Shown piece after piece: positions 7,868-17,085 of a stretch of DNA of 64,000 nt. The notes below the pieces were generated by a model. The model did no database searches. It saw nothing but the letters and a program-made list of their open reading frames with translations, and was not told the DNA's origin. The position numbers and the translations under genes were made by a program. Position 1 is the stretch's first letter. Every line of letters starts with the position of its first letter. The DNA is from Rhodovulum sulfidophilum (lineage in GTDB: Bacteria; Pseudomonadota; Alphaproteobacteria; Rhodobacterales; Rhodobacteraceae), in the NCBI GenBank assembly GCA_003241785.1, contig QFPW01000006.1, positions 269,167 through 333,166 on the forward strand, read 5' to 3'.

Positions 7868-9166
7868 ATGTACCAGTCCCCGGTTTCCCCCCTGGCCGCG
7901 CCCGACTCCGGGCCGGACGACCCGCGCGAGACGCGCCCCGGACGGCGGACGCCGCGGCCGGGCGGGCGCCTCGGCCTCTTCCTGCTGCTGCTCGCGGCCG
8001 GGATCGGCGGCTACTGGTACTATTCCCGCGCCGAGGCGCCGGCGGTCCGGCCGCCGAGCGTCGCGGCGAGCCGCGGCGACGTCGAGGTCAGCGTGCTCGC
8101 GAACGGCATCCTGAAACCCTCGAAGCTCGTCGCGGTCGGCTCGCAGGCCTCCGGCCGCATCACCAGCCTGCCGGTCGCCGTGGGCGACACGATCAAGGCC
8201 GGCGACCTGATCGCGACGATCGATTCGACCCGGCAGGAGAACGACCTCCGGACCTCCGAGGCGTCGCTGGCGCAGATGCGCGCCCAGCTCGTCGAGAAGC
8301 AGGCGACGCTCCAGAACCAGAACCGCACGCTCGAGCGCCAGCGCACGCTGGCGAGCCGCAACACGATCGCCGCCTCCGACCTCGAGACCGCCGAGGCCAA
8401 TGTCGCGGTCACCGAGGCGCAGATCGAGGCGACCAAGGCGCAGATCGAGGCGGCGCGGGTCGCGGTCGAGAGCGCGCGGGTCAATCTCGGCTATACGCGG
8501 ATCACCGCGCCGATCAACGGCACCGTGCTCGCCGTCGTCGCGCAGCTGGGCCAGACGGTGAACGCGACCCAGTCCGCGCCGACCATCGTCGTGCTGGGCG
8601 ATCTCTCGACCATGACGATCCACGCCGAGATCTCCGAGGCGGACGTGGTGCGCACCACCCCGGGCCAGCCGGTCTGGTTCACCATCCTCGGCGATCCCGA
8701 CACGCCGCACGCGGCGACGCTGACCTCCATCGCGCCCGCGCCCGACAGCGTCGTCGACGACCAGAGCCTGACCGGCGAAAGCTCGGACACGAGCTCGACC
8801 GCCATCTACTACAACGGCGTCTTCACCGTGCCCAATCCGGACGGGGAGCTCCGGACCTACATGACGGCCCAGGTCCGGATCGTGCTCGACAGCGCCCGGG
8901 ACGTGCTGACGGTGCCCTCCGGGGCGCTCGGGGCGCGGGACGCGGACGGGCTGACCGAGGTCACGGTGCTGGGGCCCGACGGAGCCGCCGAGACGCGGCG
9001 CGTCGAGATCGGCCTCGACGACCGGCGGCTGGCCGAGGTCCGCTCGGGCCTCGCCGAGGGCGAGCGGGTGGTGATCGGCGGCGGTGTCGCGCTCAACTCG
9101 GCCCAGACCGAGGGCGCGGCGCGGCGCCAGGCGGCGCGGATGCCGCCGCCGCCGATGGGGTTCTGA
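7868..9166 (+). CDS. macA: MacA-like periplasmic adaptor of an ABC efflux pump
   Basis: A 432-residue membrane-fusion protein linking an inner-membrane ABC transporter to an outer-membrane channel. A proline/arginine-rich cytoplasmic start is followed by one membrane anchor (RLGLFLLLLAAGIGGYWYY), the first half of a lipoyl domain (SQASGRITSLPVAVGDTIKAGD), an alpha-helical hairpin (about residues 115-200), the second lipoyl half (YTRITAPINGTV) and a beta-barrel domain. The residues match MacA rather than RND adaptors in context, since macB follows after 5 bases. No outer-membrane TolC-type gene is adjacent. The 269-base upstream region shows no obvious operator. Confidence 0.88.
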   Translation: MYQSPVSPLAAPDSGPDDPRETRPGRRTPRPGGRLGLFLLLLAAGIGGYWYYSRAEAPAVRPPSVAASRGDVEVSVLANGILKPSKLVAVGSQASGRITSLPVAVGDTIKAGDLIATIDSTRQENDLRTSEASLAQMRAQLVEKQATLQNQNRTLERQRTLASRNTIAASDLETAEANVAVTEAQIEATKAQIEAARVAVESARVNLGYTRITAPINGTVLAVVAQLGQTVNATQSAPTIVVLGDLSTMTIHAEISEADVVRTTPGQPVWFTILGDPDTPHAATLTSIAPAPDSVVDDQSLTGESSDTSSTAIYYNGVFTVPNPDGELRTYMTAQVRIVLDSARDVLTVPSGALGARDADGLTEVTVLGPDGAAETRRVEIGLDDRRLAEVRSGLAEGERVVIGGGVALNSAQTEGAARRQAARMPPPPMGF

Positions 9167-9171
9167 GCGCC

Positions 9172-11214
9172 GTGAGCGAGCAGCGCTCCTTCGACGACCC
9201 GCGCCGGCCGGCGCGGCCGCCCGCGCGGCCCGCCGGCGCCGGCGCGCCCCTCCTGTCGCTGCGCGGCGTCACCCGCGCCTATCCCTCGGGCGACGAGACC
9301 GTCACCGTGCTGCGCGGCATCGACCTCGACATCGGCCGGGGCGAGATGGTGGCGATCATGGGCGCCTCGGGTTCGGGCAAGTCGACGCTGATGAACATCC
9401 TCGGCTGCCTCGATCGCCCGACCGCGGGCGATTACGTGATCTCCGGACAGCACGTCGGCGTGCTCGATCCCGACGCGCTCGCGGCGCTCAGGCGCGAGCA
9501 TTTCGGCTTCATCTTCCAGCGCTACCACCTGCTCCCCGAGCTGACCGCGCTCGGCAACGTCGAGATGCCGGCGATCTACGCCGGCGTGCCGGGGCCGGAG
9601 CGGCGGGCGCGGGCGCGCGAGCTTCTCGGCCGGCTCGGGATGGGACCCCGGCTCGGGCATCGCCCGGGCCAGCTTTCGGGCGGGCAGCAGCAGCGCGTCT
9701 CGATCGCGCGGGCGCTCATGAACGACGCCGAGATCATCCTCGCCGACGAGCCGACCGGCGCGCTCGACAGCCACAGCGGCGAGGAGGTGCTGCGCATCCT
9801 CGAGGAACTGCACGCGGGCGGCCGGACCATCGTGCTCGTGACGCACGACCCGAAGGTCGCCGCGCGGGCCGAACGGGTGATCGAGGTCAGCGACGGCGAG
9901 ATCGTCTCCGACACCCGCCGGCCGAAGCCGGGCAACGTCGCGGTGCTGCCGGCCCGGGGCCGCGCCGGGCCGCGGGGCGCGGCCGCGGCCCCCGGCCTTC
10001 TCGGCGGCGCCGGGCTCTGGCTGGCGCGGCTGCGCGAGGCGTTCCGGATGGCGCTGCTCTCGATGGCGGCGCACCGGCTGCGCAGCTTCCTGACCATGCT
10101 CGGCATCATCATCGGCATCGCCTCGGTCGTGAACGTCGTGGCGCTCGGCCGCGGCTCGCAGGAGCAGGTGCTGGCGAGCATCTCGAGCCTCGGGACCAAC
10201 ACGCTCGAGATCTTCCCCGGCCAGGACATGGGCGACGTGCGCTCGGGGCGGATCAAGACGCTGGTGGCCGAGGACGCCGCCGCGCTGGGGCGCGAATCCT
10301 ACGTGGTCGCGACGACGCCGACGGTGCTGAAGACCGTCAACCTGCGCCGGGGCTCGGTCGAAGCGAGCGCGCAGGTGATCGGCGCGGGGGAGGGCTTCTT
10401 CGTCACCAAGGGCATCCTGCCCGCCAGCGGCGCCTTCTTCGACGCGGCCGACGTCGCGACGCGCGAGCAGGTCGCGGTGATCGACACCAACACGCGCGAC
10501 CTGCTGTTCCCGGACGGCGAGGATCCGGTCGGCGCGGTGATCCTGGTCGGCCGGATGCCGGCGCGGGTGATCGGCGTGGCGCGGCGGCAGGCGAGCTTCG
10601 GCAACACCACCAACCCCGTGGTCTGGATGCCCTATACCGCCGTGCAGACCCGGCTGATCGGCGACACCAGCCTGCGCAGCATCAACCTCCGGGTCGCCGA
10701 CGATACCGACATGACCCAGGCGCAGCAGGCGGTCACCGCGCTCCTGACCGCGCGGCACGGGGCGACGGATTTCTTCATCATCAACAACGACGATATCCGC
10801 CAGACGATCACGAGCACCGCGAACACGCTGGCGATGCTGGTCGCGGCGATCGCGGTCATCTCGCTCGTCGTCGGCGGCATCGGGGTGATGAACATCATGC
10901 TGGTCTCGGTCAGCGAGCGCGTGTCCGAGATCGGCGTGCGGCTCGCGGTCGGCGGGCGGCGGGGCGACATCCTGCAGCAGTTCCTGGTCGAGGCGATCGT
11001 GCTCTGCCTCGTCGGCGGCGTGCTCGGCATCCTGACCGCGCTCGGGATCGGCTGGGCGCTGTCGCTCGCCGGGGTGGGATTCTCGCTCTCCTATTCGACG
11101 ACCGCGATGCTCGCCGCCGTCGGCAGCGCGACGGCGATCGGCGTGGTCTTCGGCTTCCTGCCGGCGCGCCGCGCCGCGCGGCTCGATCCGGTGGCGGCGC
11201 TGAGCGGCGCCTGA
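9172..11214 (+). CDS. macB: MacB-like ABC efflux transporter (ATPase plus FtsX-type permease)
   Basis: A 680-residue fused protein. The N-terminal ATPase has Walker A GASGSGKST, the signature LSGGQQQRVSIARAL and Walker B ILADEPTGALD, in the LolD/MacB style. A linker leads to a first membrane helix around LRSFLTMLGIIIGIASVVNVVALG, a large periplasmic domain (about residues 330-545) and three further helices at the C-terminus, including VSERVSEIGVRLAVGGRRGDI between them. This is the MacB topology for exporting macrolides, peptides or lipid-like substrates with MacA. The start is GTG 9172, five bases after the macA stop. Confidence 0.9.
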   Translation: MSEQRSFDDPRRPARPPARPAGAGAPLLSLRGVTRAYPSGDETVTVLRGIDLDIGRGEMVAIMGASGSGKSTLMNILGCLDRPTAGDYVISGQHVGVLDPDALAALRREHFGFIFQRYHLLPELTALGNVEMPAIYAGVPGPERRARARELLGRLGMGPRLGHRPGQLSGGQQQRVSIARALMNDAEIILADEPTGALDSHSGEEVLRILEELHAGGRTIVLVTHDPKVAARAERVIEVSDGEIVSDTRRPKPGNVAVLPARGRAGPRGAAAAPGLLGGAGLWLARLREAFRMALLSMAAHRLRSFLTMLGIIIGIASVVNVVALGRGSQEQVLASISSLGTNTLEIFPGQDMGDVRSGRIKTLVAEDAAALGRESYVVATTPTVLKTVNLRRGSVEASAQVIGAGEGFFVTKGILPASGAFFDAADVATREQVAVIDTNTRDLLFPDGEDPVGAVILVGRMPARVIGVARRQASFGNTTNPVVWMPYTAVQTRLIGDTSLRSINLRVADDTDMTQAQQAVTALLTARHGATDFFIINNDDIRQTITSTANTLAMLVAAIAVISLVVGGIGVMNIMLVSVSERVSEIGVRLAVGGRRGDILQQFLVEAIVLCLVGGVLGILTALGIGWALSLAGVGFSLSYSTTAMLAAVGSATAIGVVFGFLPARRAARLDPVAALSGA

Positions 11215-11329
11215 GCGCGAGGCGTCGCGCGCCGGGCCGTCACGCGAAGGTGACGCCGTTGTGCCTTCTCGCGGCCGCGAAATGGGGGAAAGGTCCCGGC
11301 TCGGCGTGGTCGCGATGGAGGCTCGGGGG

Positions 11330-12148
11330 ATGCGGTCGATGGGTGTGACGCTGCCGGTTCCCGTCCTGTTGGTCGCGGCCCTGCTCGGCGGGCCGGCCGC
11401 CTTCGCCTGCGGCGTGGACAGCGATTGCGCGATCGCCGGGGGCGACTATCGGATCGCGCTTCCGTCCGCGGCGGCCGATCCGCTCGGGGCGATCGTCTTC
11501 CTGCACGGCTCGGACGGATCGCCCGAGGACATCATGGGCTTCGCCGCGCTGCGCGAGGTCGCCGACCGGCTTGGCGTCGCGCTGATCGCGCCGCGCGGGA
11601 TCGATGGCGCCTGGCGGCTGCCCGACGCCTATCCCGGGCCGCGCGACGACGTGGCCTTCGTCGACGCGGTGGTCGCCGACGCCGAGGCGCGCCTCCCGAT
11701 CGATCCCCAGCGGATCATGATCGCGGGCTTCTCGCTCGGCGCCTCGATGGCCTGGTACGTCGCCTGCGCCGAGGGCGACCGCTACGCCGGCTACGCCGCC
11801 GTCGCCGGCGCGTTCTGGGATCCCTACGTCGGGAGCTGCGCCACGCCGCTGCCCGAGCTCTTCCACGTGCACGGGCTCGCCGACGACGTGGTGCCGCTCG
11901 ACGGGCTGATCGTGCCGGAGGGCGTCGAGGGCAGCCCCTGGCACAGCCTCGCGCTCCTGCGCGAATTCAGCGGCTGCGCGGGCGGGCTCGAGCCCGAGCC
12001 GTCCGACACGGCCGATCTCGACTGCGCGGCGCAGGTCTGCGGCGGCGCCACGCAGGAGATCTGCCTGCACCCCGGCGGCCACGGCGTCGACCCGCGCTGG
12101 ATCGAGCGCGCCTGGCACCGGCTTGCGGCGATCAAGGGCTGGGAATGA
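11330..12148 (+). CDS. Secreted alpha/beta-hydrolase, PHB depolymerase/LpqC-like esterase
   Basis: A 272-residue protein with a Sec signal peptide ending near PAAFA. It has the fold landmarks of the poly(3-hydroxybutyrate) depolymerase and feruloyl esterase family: IVFLHGSDGSPED (oxyanion loop), the nucleophile elbow GFSLGAS, HVHGLADDVVP (acid region) and a late PGGHGVD histidine. Seven or more cysteines suggest periplasmic disulfides. ATG 11330 fits the signal peptide best, with GGAGG upstream. The true substrate could be a polyester, an acetylated sugar or another ester. It is followed closely by a tRNA gene on the other strand. Confidence 0.75.
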   Translation: MRSMGVTLPVPVLLVAALLGGPAAFACGVDSDCAIAGGDYRIALPSAAADPLGAIVFLHGSDGSPEDIMGFAALREVADRLGVALIAPRGIDGAWRLPDAYPGPRDDVAFVDAVVADAEARLPIDPQRIMIAGFSLGASMAWYVACAEGDRYAGYAAVAGAFWDPYVGSCATPLPELFHVHGLADDVVPLDGLIVPEGVEGSPWHSLALLREFSGCAGGLEPEPSDTADLDCAAQVCGGATQEICLHPGGHGVDPRWIERAWHRLAAIKGWE

Positions 12149-12155
12149 GGTGGGT

Positions 12156-12229
12156 TGGAGCGGGTGAAGGGAATCGAACCCTCGTCACTTGCTTGGGAAG
12201 CAAAAGCTCTACCATTGAGCTACACCCGC
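12156..12229 (-). tRNA. tRNA-Gly (anticodon CCC)
   Basis: On the minus strand the acceptor arms GCGGGTG and CACCCGC pair, the D arm is GCTC-AATGGTA-GAGC, and the anticodon loop TTCCCAA is closed by TTTGC/GCAAG with one U-G pair. The T loop TTCGATT is present and CCA is encoded at 12156-12158. The anticodon CCC reads GGG glycine codons. Confidence 0.95.
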
Positions 12230-12299
12230 GCCGTGAGTCCGGAGGTAGCGGCAAACGCGCCGCCGGTCAAGACGGGCGGCGCGGTCACGGCGCGGCGGT

Positions 12300-13139
12300 T
12301 CAGGTGCCCTGTTTCACGAAGGCGGCGAAGGCCTCCGCGTAGTCGGCGTGCCAGCGCGAGAGGGCGGGGCGGTTCTCGACCACGTCGCCCGCCGCCCAGA
12401 GCATCCGCCGCTCGTCGAGCGCGCGCGGCACGTCGTTGTCGGGGCAGAGGATGTAGAAGTCGCCCCGGTCGAGCGCCTCGAGCATGAAGTCGACGGTCTG
12501 TTCCGGCGTCCAGGCGGCCGCCGGCTTCTCGCTCCGGCCGCCGGCGGCGAGCGGGGTGAAGACGAAGCCGGGGATCAGCAGATGCGCGCTGATCGCGTGG
12601 CCCGGGCGGCCGCGCAGGTCATGCGCCAGCGCCTCGGCGAAGACCTTCACGCCGGCCTTCGAGACGTTGTAGGCCGGATCGCCCGGCGGGGTGGTGATGC
12701 CCTGTTTCGAGCCGGTGACGATCACGAGCCCGGGCCGCTCCCCCTCCCGCGCCAGCATCCCGGGCAGGAAGGCCTGCGCGCCGCGCACCACGCCCATGAG
12801 GTTGGTCGCGATCACGCGGTCCCAGGCCTCGGCCGGGCCGAGGACGCCGCTGCCGGGCTGGATGCCCGCGTTCAGCATCAGGACGTCGACGCCGCCGAAC
12901 GCGGCGCGGGCGCGCGCCTCGAGCGCGGCGAGGTCCTCCACGCGGGTCACGTCGGTCTCGACCGTCAGCACGTCGCCGCCGATCGCGGCCGCGGCCGCGG
13001 CGAGCCGGTCGGCGCCGAGGTCGGCGACGCAGACCTTGAGTCCGAGGCCGGCGAAGCGCCGCGCCGCGGCGAGGCCGATGCCGGAGGCGCCGCCGGTCAC
13101 GACGGCGACCGCTCCGGGAACCAGGGCGGCGTGGGTCAT
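12300..13139 (-). CDS. SDR-family NAD(P)-dependent oxidoreductase
   Basis: A 279-residue classical short-chain dehydrogenase. The Rossmann glycine motif TGGASGIG is at residues 15-22, the structural NAG in MLNAGIQ, the catalytic Ser in VTGSKQG and the catalytic YNVSK (Tyr/Lys). The acidic residue after the second strand (VADLGADR) favours NAD over NADP. The C-terminal part (WHADYAEAF) looks like SDRs acting on small alcohols or ketones, but the substrate is unknown. The ATG has a GAGGGAGG ribosome site. It stands alone between the tRNA and the flagellar genes. Confidence 0.88.
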   Translation of the reverse strand: MTHAALVPGAVAVVTGGASGIGLAAARRFAGLGLKVCVADLGADRLAAAAAAIGGDVLTVETDVTRVEDLAALEARARAAFGGVDVLMLNAGIQPGSGVLGPAEAWDRVIATNLMGVVRGAQAFLPGMLAREGERPGLVIVTGSKQGITTPPGDPAYNVSKAGVKVFAEALAHDLRGRPGHAISAHLLIPGFVFTPLAAGGRSEKPAAAWTPEQTVDFMLEALDRGDFYILCPDNDVPRALDERRMLWAAGDVVENRPALSRWHADYAEAFAAFVKQGT

Positions 13140-13222
13140 CTTTCCCTCCCTCGAAGACCGATCGCCGCTGATCTAGGCCCGCCTGGCCGCGATGGCCAGT
13201 CCGGAGCGCGGGAAAGCCGGCC

Positions 13223-13585
13223 TCAGGCGCGGGTGTCGCGCGTCGTCGCGGCCTGGCCGAGCTCGACCGGCCGGCCATCGGCCGAATAGGTGCGCAGCTC
13301 GCCCGCCGCGCGCCGGGCCCTTCCGAGCGTCTCGGCGGCGGCGCGCACGCCCGCGAGGCTCGCGAGCAGGAGGCGGCTGTTGCGCTCGGCCTTGGCCTTC
13401 ACCTCGGCGAGGAAGGCCTCGCCCGGGCTTTCGCCGGTCAGCACCTCCTCGATCATCGCCTCGCGCCGCTCGACCAGCGCGGCGAGATCGCCGAGCGGTC
13501 CGTTCAGGATCACCCCGCGCTCCTGGTCGAGCAGGCGCAGCACCTTCTCCTGGCGCGCGCCGCCGCCGAAGAGATCGCCGATCAC
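13223..13585 (-). CDS. flgN: FlgN-like flagellar export chaperone
   Basis: This 120-residue, mostly helical protein (ARQEKVLRLLDQERGVILNGPLGDLAALVERREAMIEE in outline) has the length and helical heptad pattern of FlgN, which keeps the hook-junction proteins FlgK and FlgL ready for export. The GTG start overlaps the stop of the flgJ-like gene (GTGA), so the two are likely translated together. GGAG lies 9 bases upstream. Identification relies on context among flagellar genes as much as on sequence. Confidence 0.7.
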   Translation of the reverse strand: MIGDLFGGGARQEKVLRLLDQERGVILNGPLGDLAALVERREAMIEEVLTGESPGEAFLAEVKAKAERNSRLLLASLAGVRAAAETLGRARRAAGELRTYSADGRPVELGQAATTRDTRA

Positions 13586-13881
13586 AGGCCCGCTCCCCGC
13601 GCCTTGAGGGCGTCGAAGATCCGCTCGGCGAGCCCCGCGCCGCCGCGCTCGGCGAGCTTGTTCGCGTATTGCTCGGTCAGGAAGCTCGCGAAGGCGTCCT
13701 CGCCCGCGCCGCCGCCGAAGGCCGCCGAGGTCTCGTTGAGCCCGCTCGCCTTCAGCATCTCGGCGAGGAAGCTCGCCTCGAAGGCCTCCGCCGCGTCCCG
13801 GGCGGCCGCGTCGGGGTCCGGCGCCGCGCCCGCGCCGCGCGACGTCGCGGTGGCGCGGGGGGTGAGGGGGGGTATGTCCAT
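13582..13881 (-). CDS. flgJ: Rod-binding protein, FlgJ N-terminal domain only
   Basis: The 99-residue protein matches the rod-capping domain of FlgJ: AAEAFEASFLAEMLKASGLNETS, then a Gly-rich turn and FLTEQYANKLAERGGAGLAERIF (given in parts). The peptidoglycan hydrolase domain found in enterobacterial FlgJ is absent, which is usual in alphaproteobacteria. The ATG at 13881 follows GGAGGAG; an upstream ATG at 13914 lacks a site. It is divergent from fliK, with about 117 bases between the starts. Confidence 0.8.
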   Translation of the reverse strand: MDIPPLTPRATATSRGAGAAPDPDAAARDAAEAFEASFLAEMLKASGLNETSAAFGGGAGEDAFASFLTEQYANKLAERGGAGLAERIFDALKARGAGL

Positions 13882-13998
13882 GGCTCCTCCTTGCCGGCGC
13901 CTGGCCGGGATCAAGGCGCCGAGGGTCGGGGGCCGGGCTTAACAATTCGTAAGGCCCGAGGGCGCAGAAACGGGCGGACAGATCCCGGAGGACCGCGC

Positions 13999-15165
13999 AT
14001 GAACGCCCCCGACCTCGGCTTTCTCGGCCCCGCGCGCCAGGCGCGGTCCGACGCGGCCCGCGACGCCCGGCTCGACGCCGGGCCCGCCGAGGCCCCGGCG
14101 CCGCCAGAGGATTTCGCGCGGATGGTCGCGCCCGCGGGCGACCCGCCGCGGCGTCCCGAAGCGAAGCCGCCCGCCGCGCCGGCCGCGGCCGAGGGCGGGA
14201 TCGCCCCCTTCGACCCCGAGGCGCCCGCGCTTCCGGAGCCGGCGGCGCCGGCGGAACCGGGGGTCGAGGCCGCGCCCGAAGGGGCGGTGGCGGACGACCC
14301 GGCGGTGGTCACGCCCGAGGCCTTGCCTGGTCCGCCACCGCTCGATCCGCCGCCGGTGCGCGCGGCGGCGGGGGAGGGTGGCGAGGCCGCGGCGACGCTT
14401 CCCGAGGCGTTCGGGAGCGGGCCAGAGGCGCCTCGCGCCGCGACCCCGGGCGCCCCCGGCCCGGCGCGCGCGCCGGCGGAACCCGGGCCCGCCGCTTCCG
14501 CCGCTTCCGCCGCCGGCGCCGACGCGCCAGCCGCGCCGTTCGATGTTCCACCCGAGCGCTCCGCGCGGGGTGCCCCGTCGGCGCCGGACCCGGCGCGCGA
14601 GACAGCGCCCGAGCCGGCGTTGACCACCGAGGCGGCGGCGGCGGTCGACGCGCCCGCGCCCGATCCCGGCGGCGCCGATCCGTTCGGCGTCGCGCCGCCA
14701 GCGGTTCCCGCGGGGGCGGACACCGATCCAGCCGCCGCGCCCGCGCGCGCGCAGATCCGCGCCGCCGTCGATCCCCGGGCGGTGCTGGGCCAGATCACCG
14801 TGGCGCTCTCCGCCGGCGACGAATCCCGGCTCGAGATCCGGCTCGACCCGGCCGAGCTCGGCCGGGTGCGGATCGCGCTCGCGCGGACCGAGCGCGGCCT
14901 GCGGGCCACGGTCTCGGCCGAGCGTCCCGAGACGATGGAGCTCCTGCGCCGCAACGCCGACGCGCTGACGCGCGAGCTCGCGGCGGCGGGGTTCGGATCG
15001 GTCTCGCTCGACATGTCCACGCGCGGCGACGATTTCGCCGGCGCGCGCGAGCCGCCCGGCGGCCGCCGCTTCGCGCTGGCGGCGCCGGAGGTCTCGGCCT
15101 CGGCGCCCGGCGGCGCCGCGCCGCCGCTCCGGGCCGGGGACGGCCCGCTCGACATCCGCCTCTGA
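13999..15165 (+). CDS. fliK: FliK-like flagellar hook-length control protein
   Basis: A 388-residue protein with the FliK layout: a long Ala/Pro/Gly-rich, low-complexity N-terminal ruler (to about residue 250) and a folded C-terminal domain (ESRLEIRLDPAELGRVRIAL, then MELLRRNADALTRELAAAGF) that switches the export gate from hook to filament substrates. A perfect GGAGGA precedes the ATG. The C-terminal core is the only part expected to be conserved. It lies 14 bases before flgD. Confidence 0.85.
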   Translation: MNAPDLGFLGPARQARSDAARDARLDAGPAEAPAPPEDFARMVAPAGDPPRRPEAKPPAAPAAAEGGIAPFDPEAPALPEPAAPAEPGVEAAPEGAVADDPAVVTPEALPGPPPLDPPPVRAAAGEGGEAAATLPEAFGSGPEAPRAATPGAPGPARAPAEPGPAASAASAAGADAPAAPFDVPPERSARGAPSAPDPARETAPEPALTTEAAAAVDAPAPDPGGADPFGVAPPAVPAGADTDPAAAPARAQIRAAVDPRAVLGQITVALSAGDESRLEIRLDPAELGRVRIALARTERGLRATVSAERPETMELLRRNADALTRELAAAGFGSVSLDMSTRGDDFAGAREPPGGRRFALAAPEVSASAPGGAAPPLRAGDGPLDIRL

Positions 15166-15179
15166 CCCCCGGAGAGCCC

Positions 15180-15860
15180 ATGGACGTGACCCCGACATCC
15201 GCCGCGACCAGCCGGAGCGCCAGCCCGGCCGCCGCGGCCAACGGCGACGGCGCCGCCACCGGCGCGCTGACCGCCGATTTCGACACCTTCCTCAAGCTCC
15301 TGACCACGCAGCTCAAATACCAGGATCCGCTGCAGCCGATGGAATCGACCGAATTTGTCGCGCAGCTCGCGAGCTTCTCGGCGGTCGAGCAGCAGATCGG
15401 CGCGAACACCCGGCTCGATTCGATCCTCGAGGCGCTGTCGGGCGGCGCGGCGGAGGGATTCGCCGACTGGATCGGACGCTCGGTGCGGGCGCCGACCAGC
15501 GCGGCTTTCGACGGCGCGCCGGTCGAGGTCGCGGTCAGCCCGGCCTCCGGCGCGGACCGGAACCTGCTCGTCGTCCGGAACGCCTTCGGGGCCGAGGTGG
15601 CGCGAGTCGCCGTCGCGGCCGGGGCGGAGGCGGCGACCTGGGATGGCACCGACGCCTCCGGCGCGACCGTCGCCAGCGGAAACTACGGCTTCGCGCTCGA
15701 GAGCTACGCGGGCGAGACGCTGCTTGCGACCAGCCCGGGCGAGGTCTACGCCACCGTGACCGAGGTCCGCCGCGCCGCGGACGGCGCGACCGAGCTCGTG
15801 CTCGCCACCGGCGACACGGTGGCGGCGGCCGATGTCACGGCGGTCCGGGACGCGGACTGA
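15180..15860 (+). CDS. flgD: Flagellar hook assembly scaffold FlgD
   Basis: FlgD caps the growing hook. The 226-residue protein has the conserved block DFDTFLKLLTTQLKYQDPLQPMESTEFVAQLASFSAVEQQ (residues 39-77), followed by the tudor/Fn3-like half including WDGTDASGATVASGNYGF. GGAG precedes the ATG. The pair fliK-flgD on the plus strand, with the rod-binding and chaperone genes on the minus strand, is part of a larger flagellar region that is not otherwise present in this window. Confidence 0.93.
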   Translation: MDVTPTSAATSRSASPAAAANGDGAATGALTADFDTFLKLLTTQLKYQDPLQPMESTEFVAQLASFSAVEQQIGANTRLDSILEALSGGAAEGFADWIGRSVRAPTSAAFDGAPVEVAVSPASGADRNLLVVRNAFGAEVARVAVAAGAEAATWDGTDASGATVASGNYGFALESYAGETLLATSPGEVYATVTEVRRAADGATELVLATGDTVAAADVTAVRDAD

Positions 15861-15864
15861 CGGC

Positions 15865-17085
15865 TCAGGCGGGAACCGGCCCCGCGACCACGCCCGCGTC
15901 CATCAGCGCGCCGATCTGGCCCGAGCCGAGGCCGAGCACGTCGGCGAGCACCTCCTCGGTATGCGCGCCGAGCCCCGGCGCCGGCCGCGGCGGCTCGGGC
16001 GCGCGGCCGTCGAAGCTGATCGGCGAGGCCGGGACCGGGAAGCGGCCGATGCCCGGCTGGTCGACCAGGTGGAAGAGCGGGTTCTCGGTCGAGAGATCGG
16101 GGTCCTCGCGCACCGCCTCGCCGAAGCTGCGGAACACCGACCAGGTGACGCCGGCGGCGTCGAAGGCGGCGGCGAATTCGGCGACCGCGCGGGCGGCGAA
16201 CCAGGGGCGGAGCAGCGCGGTGATCTCGTGGCGGCCGCGGAACCGCGCGCCCTCCTGGTCGAGGTCGAGCCCGAGGCGCGAGCCGAGCGCGGCCATCGGC
16301 ACGGCGGTGCCGGTCACCTTCAGGATCGCCTTCCACTGCCGGTCGGTCAGGCCGATCACCATCACCCGCCGGCCGTCGGCGCAGTGGAAGTCCTGGCCGT
16401 AGCCGCCATAGAGCGCGTTGCCGTATTTCGGCCGGTCGACGCCGTTCACCACCACCTCGCCGATGATGCCGCAATGGCCGAGCACGGCCGCCGCGACATC
16501 CTTGAGCGCGAGCTCGACCAGCGATCCGCGCCCGCTCCGGCCGCGCTCGCGCTCGGCGGCGAGCAGCGCGAGGGCGACGCTCTGGCCGGCGATCAGGTCC
16601 CAGGCCGGCAGCACATGCGCGACCGGGTCCTCCGAGCCCTCGGGGCCGGTCGCCATCGGGAAGCCGAGCGCGGGATTGACCGAATAATCGACCGCCGGCC
16701 CGCCGTCGCGGGTGCCCTTCAGCGAGACCATGATCACATCCGCGCGCCGCGCCCGGAGCGCGGCGTAGGCGATCTCGCCCCGCGCGGGCAGGTTGGTGAG
16801 AAAGCAGCCGCCGCCGTCGCCTGGCGCGCAGATGAGCGCGGCGGCGAGCTCGCGCCCGCGCGGGGTCGCGACGTCGATCGCGACCGAGCGCTTGCCCTTG
16901 TTCATCCCGGCCCAGAACAGGCTGCGCCCGTCGACCGTGACCGGCCAGCGCGCCGCGTCCATGCCGCCGCGCGGCATGTCGATCCGGATCACGTCGGCGC
17001 CGAGCTGCGCCAGCGTCATGCCAGCCGAGGGCACCGCCACGAAGGCGGAGCTTTCGATCACGCGCAAACCGCTCAACACGCTCAT
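15865..17085 (-). CDS. mct: CaiB/BaiF CoA transferase, likely 2-methylfumaryl-CoA isomerase
   Basis: A 406-residue class III CoA-transferase fold protein. Several blocks, SLFWAGMNKGKRSVAIDV, FLTNLPARGEIAYAALRA, SVNPALGFPMATGP and ALKDVAAAVLGHCGIIGE, recall mesaconyl-C1-CoA:C4 isomerase (Mct), which moves CoA within mesaconate and works in the 3-hydroxypropionate cycle and related pathways. The catalytic Asp expected in the family lies in ALKDVA or PAWDLIAG. Its partner genes (mch, mcl, meh) are not nearby. ATG 17085 fits family length; an extension to 17166 looks non-coding. The CoA-transferase fold is certain, the substrate less so. Confidence 0.75.
   Translation of the reverse strand: MSVLSGLRVIESSAFVAVPSAGMTLAQLGADVIRIDMPRGGMDAARWPVTVDGRSLFWAGMNKGKRSVAIDVATPRGRELAAALICAPGDGGGCFLTNLPARGEIAYAALRARRADVIMVSLKGTRDGGPAVDYSVNPALGFPMATGPEGSEDPVAHVLPAWDLIAGQSVALALLAAERERGRSGRGSLVELALKDVAAAVLGHCGIIGEVVVNGVDRPKYGNALYGGYGQDFHCADGRRVMVIGLTDRQWKAILKVTGTAVPMAALGSRLGLDLDQEGARFRGRHEITALLRPWFAARAVAEFAAAFDAAGVTWSVFRSFGEAVREDPDLSTENPLFHLVDQPGIGRFPVPASPISFDGRAPEPPRPAPGLGAHTEEVLADVLGLGSGQIGALMDAGVVAGPVPA

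Noticed and set aside
7501..9171. Upstream in-frame extension of macB
   Set aside because: It overlaps macA completely in another frame; the Arg/Ala-rich translation is noise, and GTG 9172 gives the normal MacB N-terminus.
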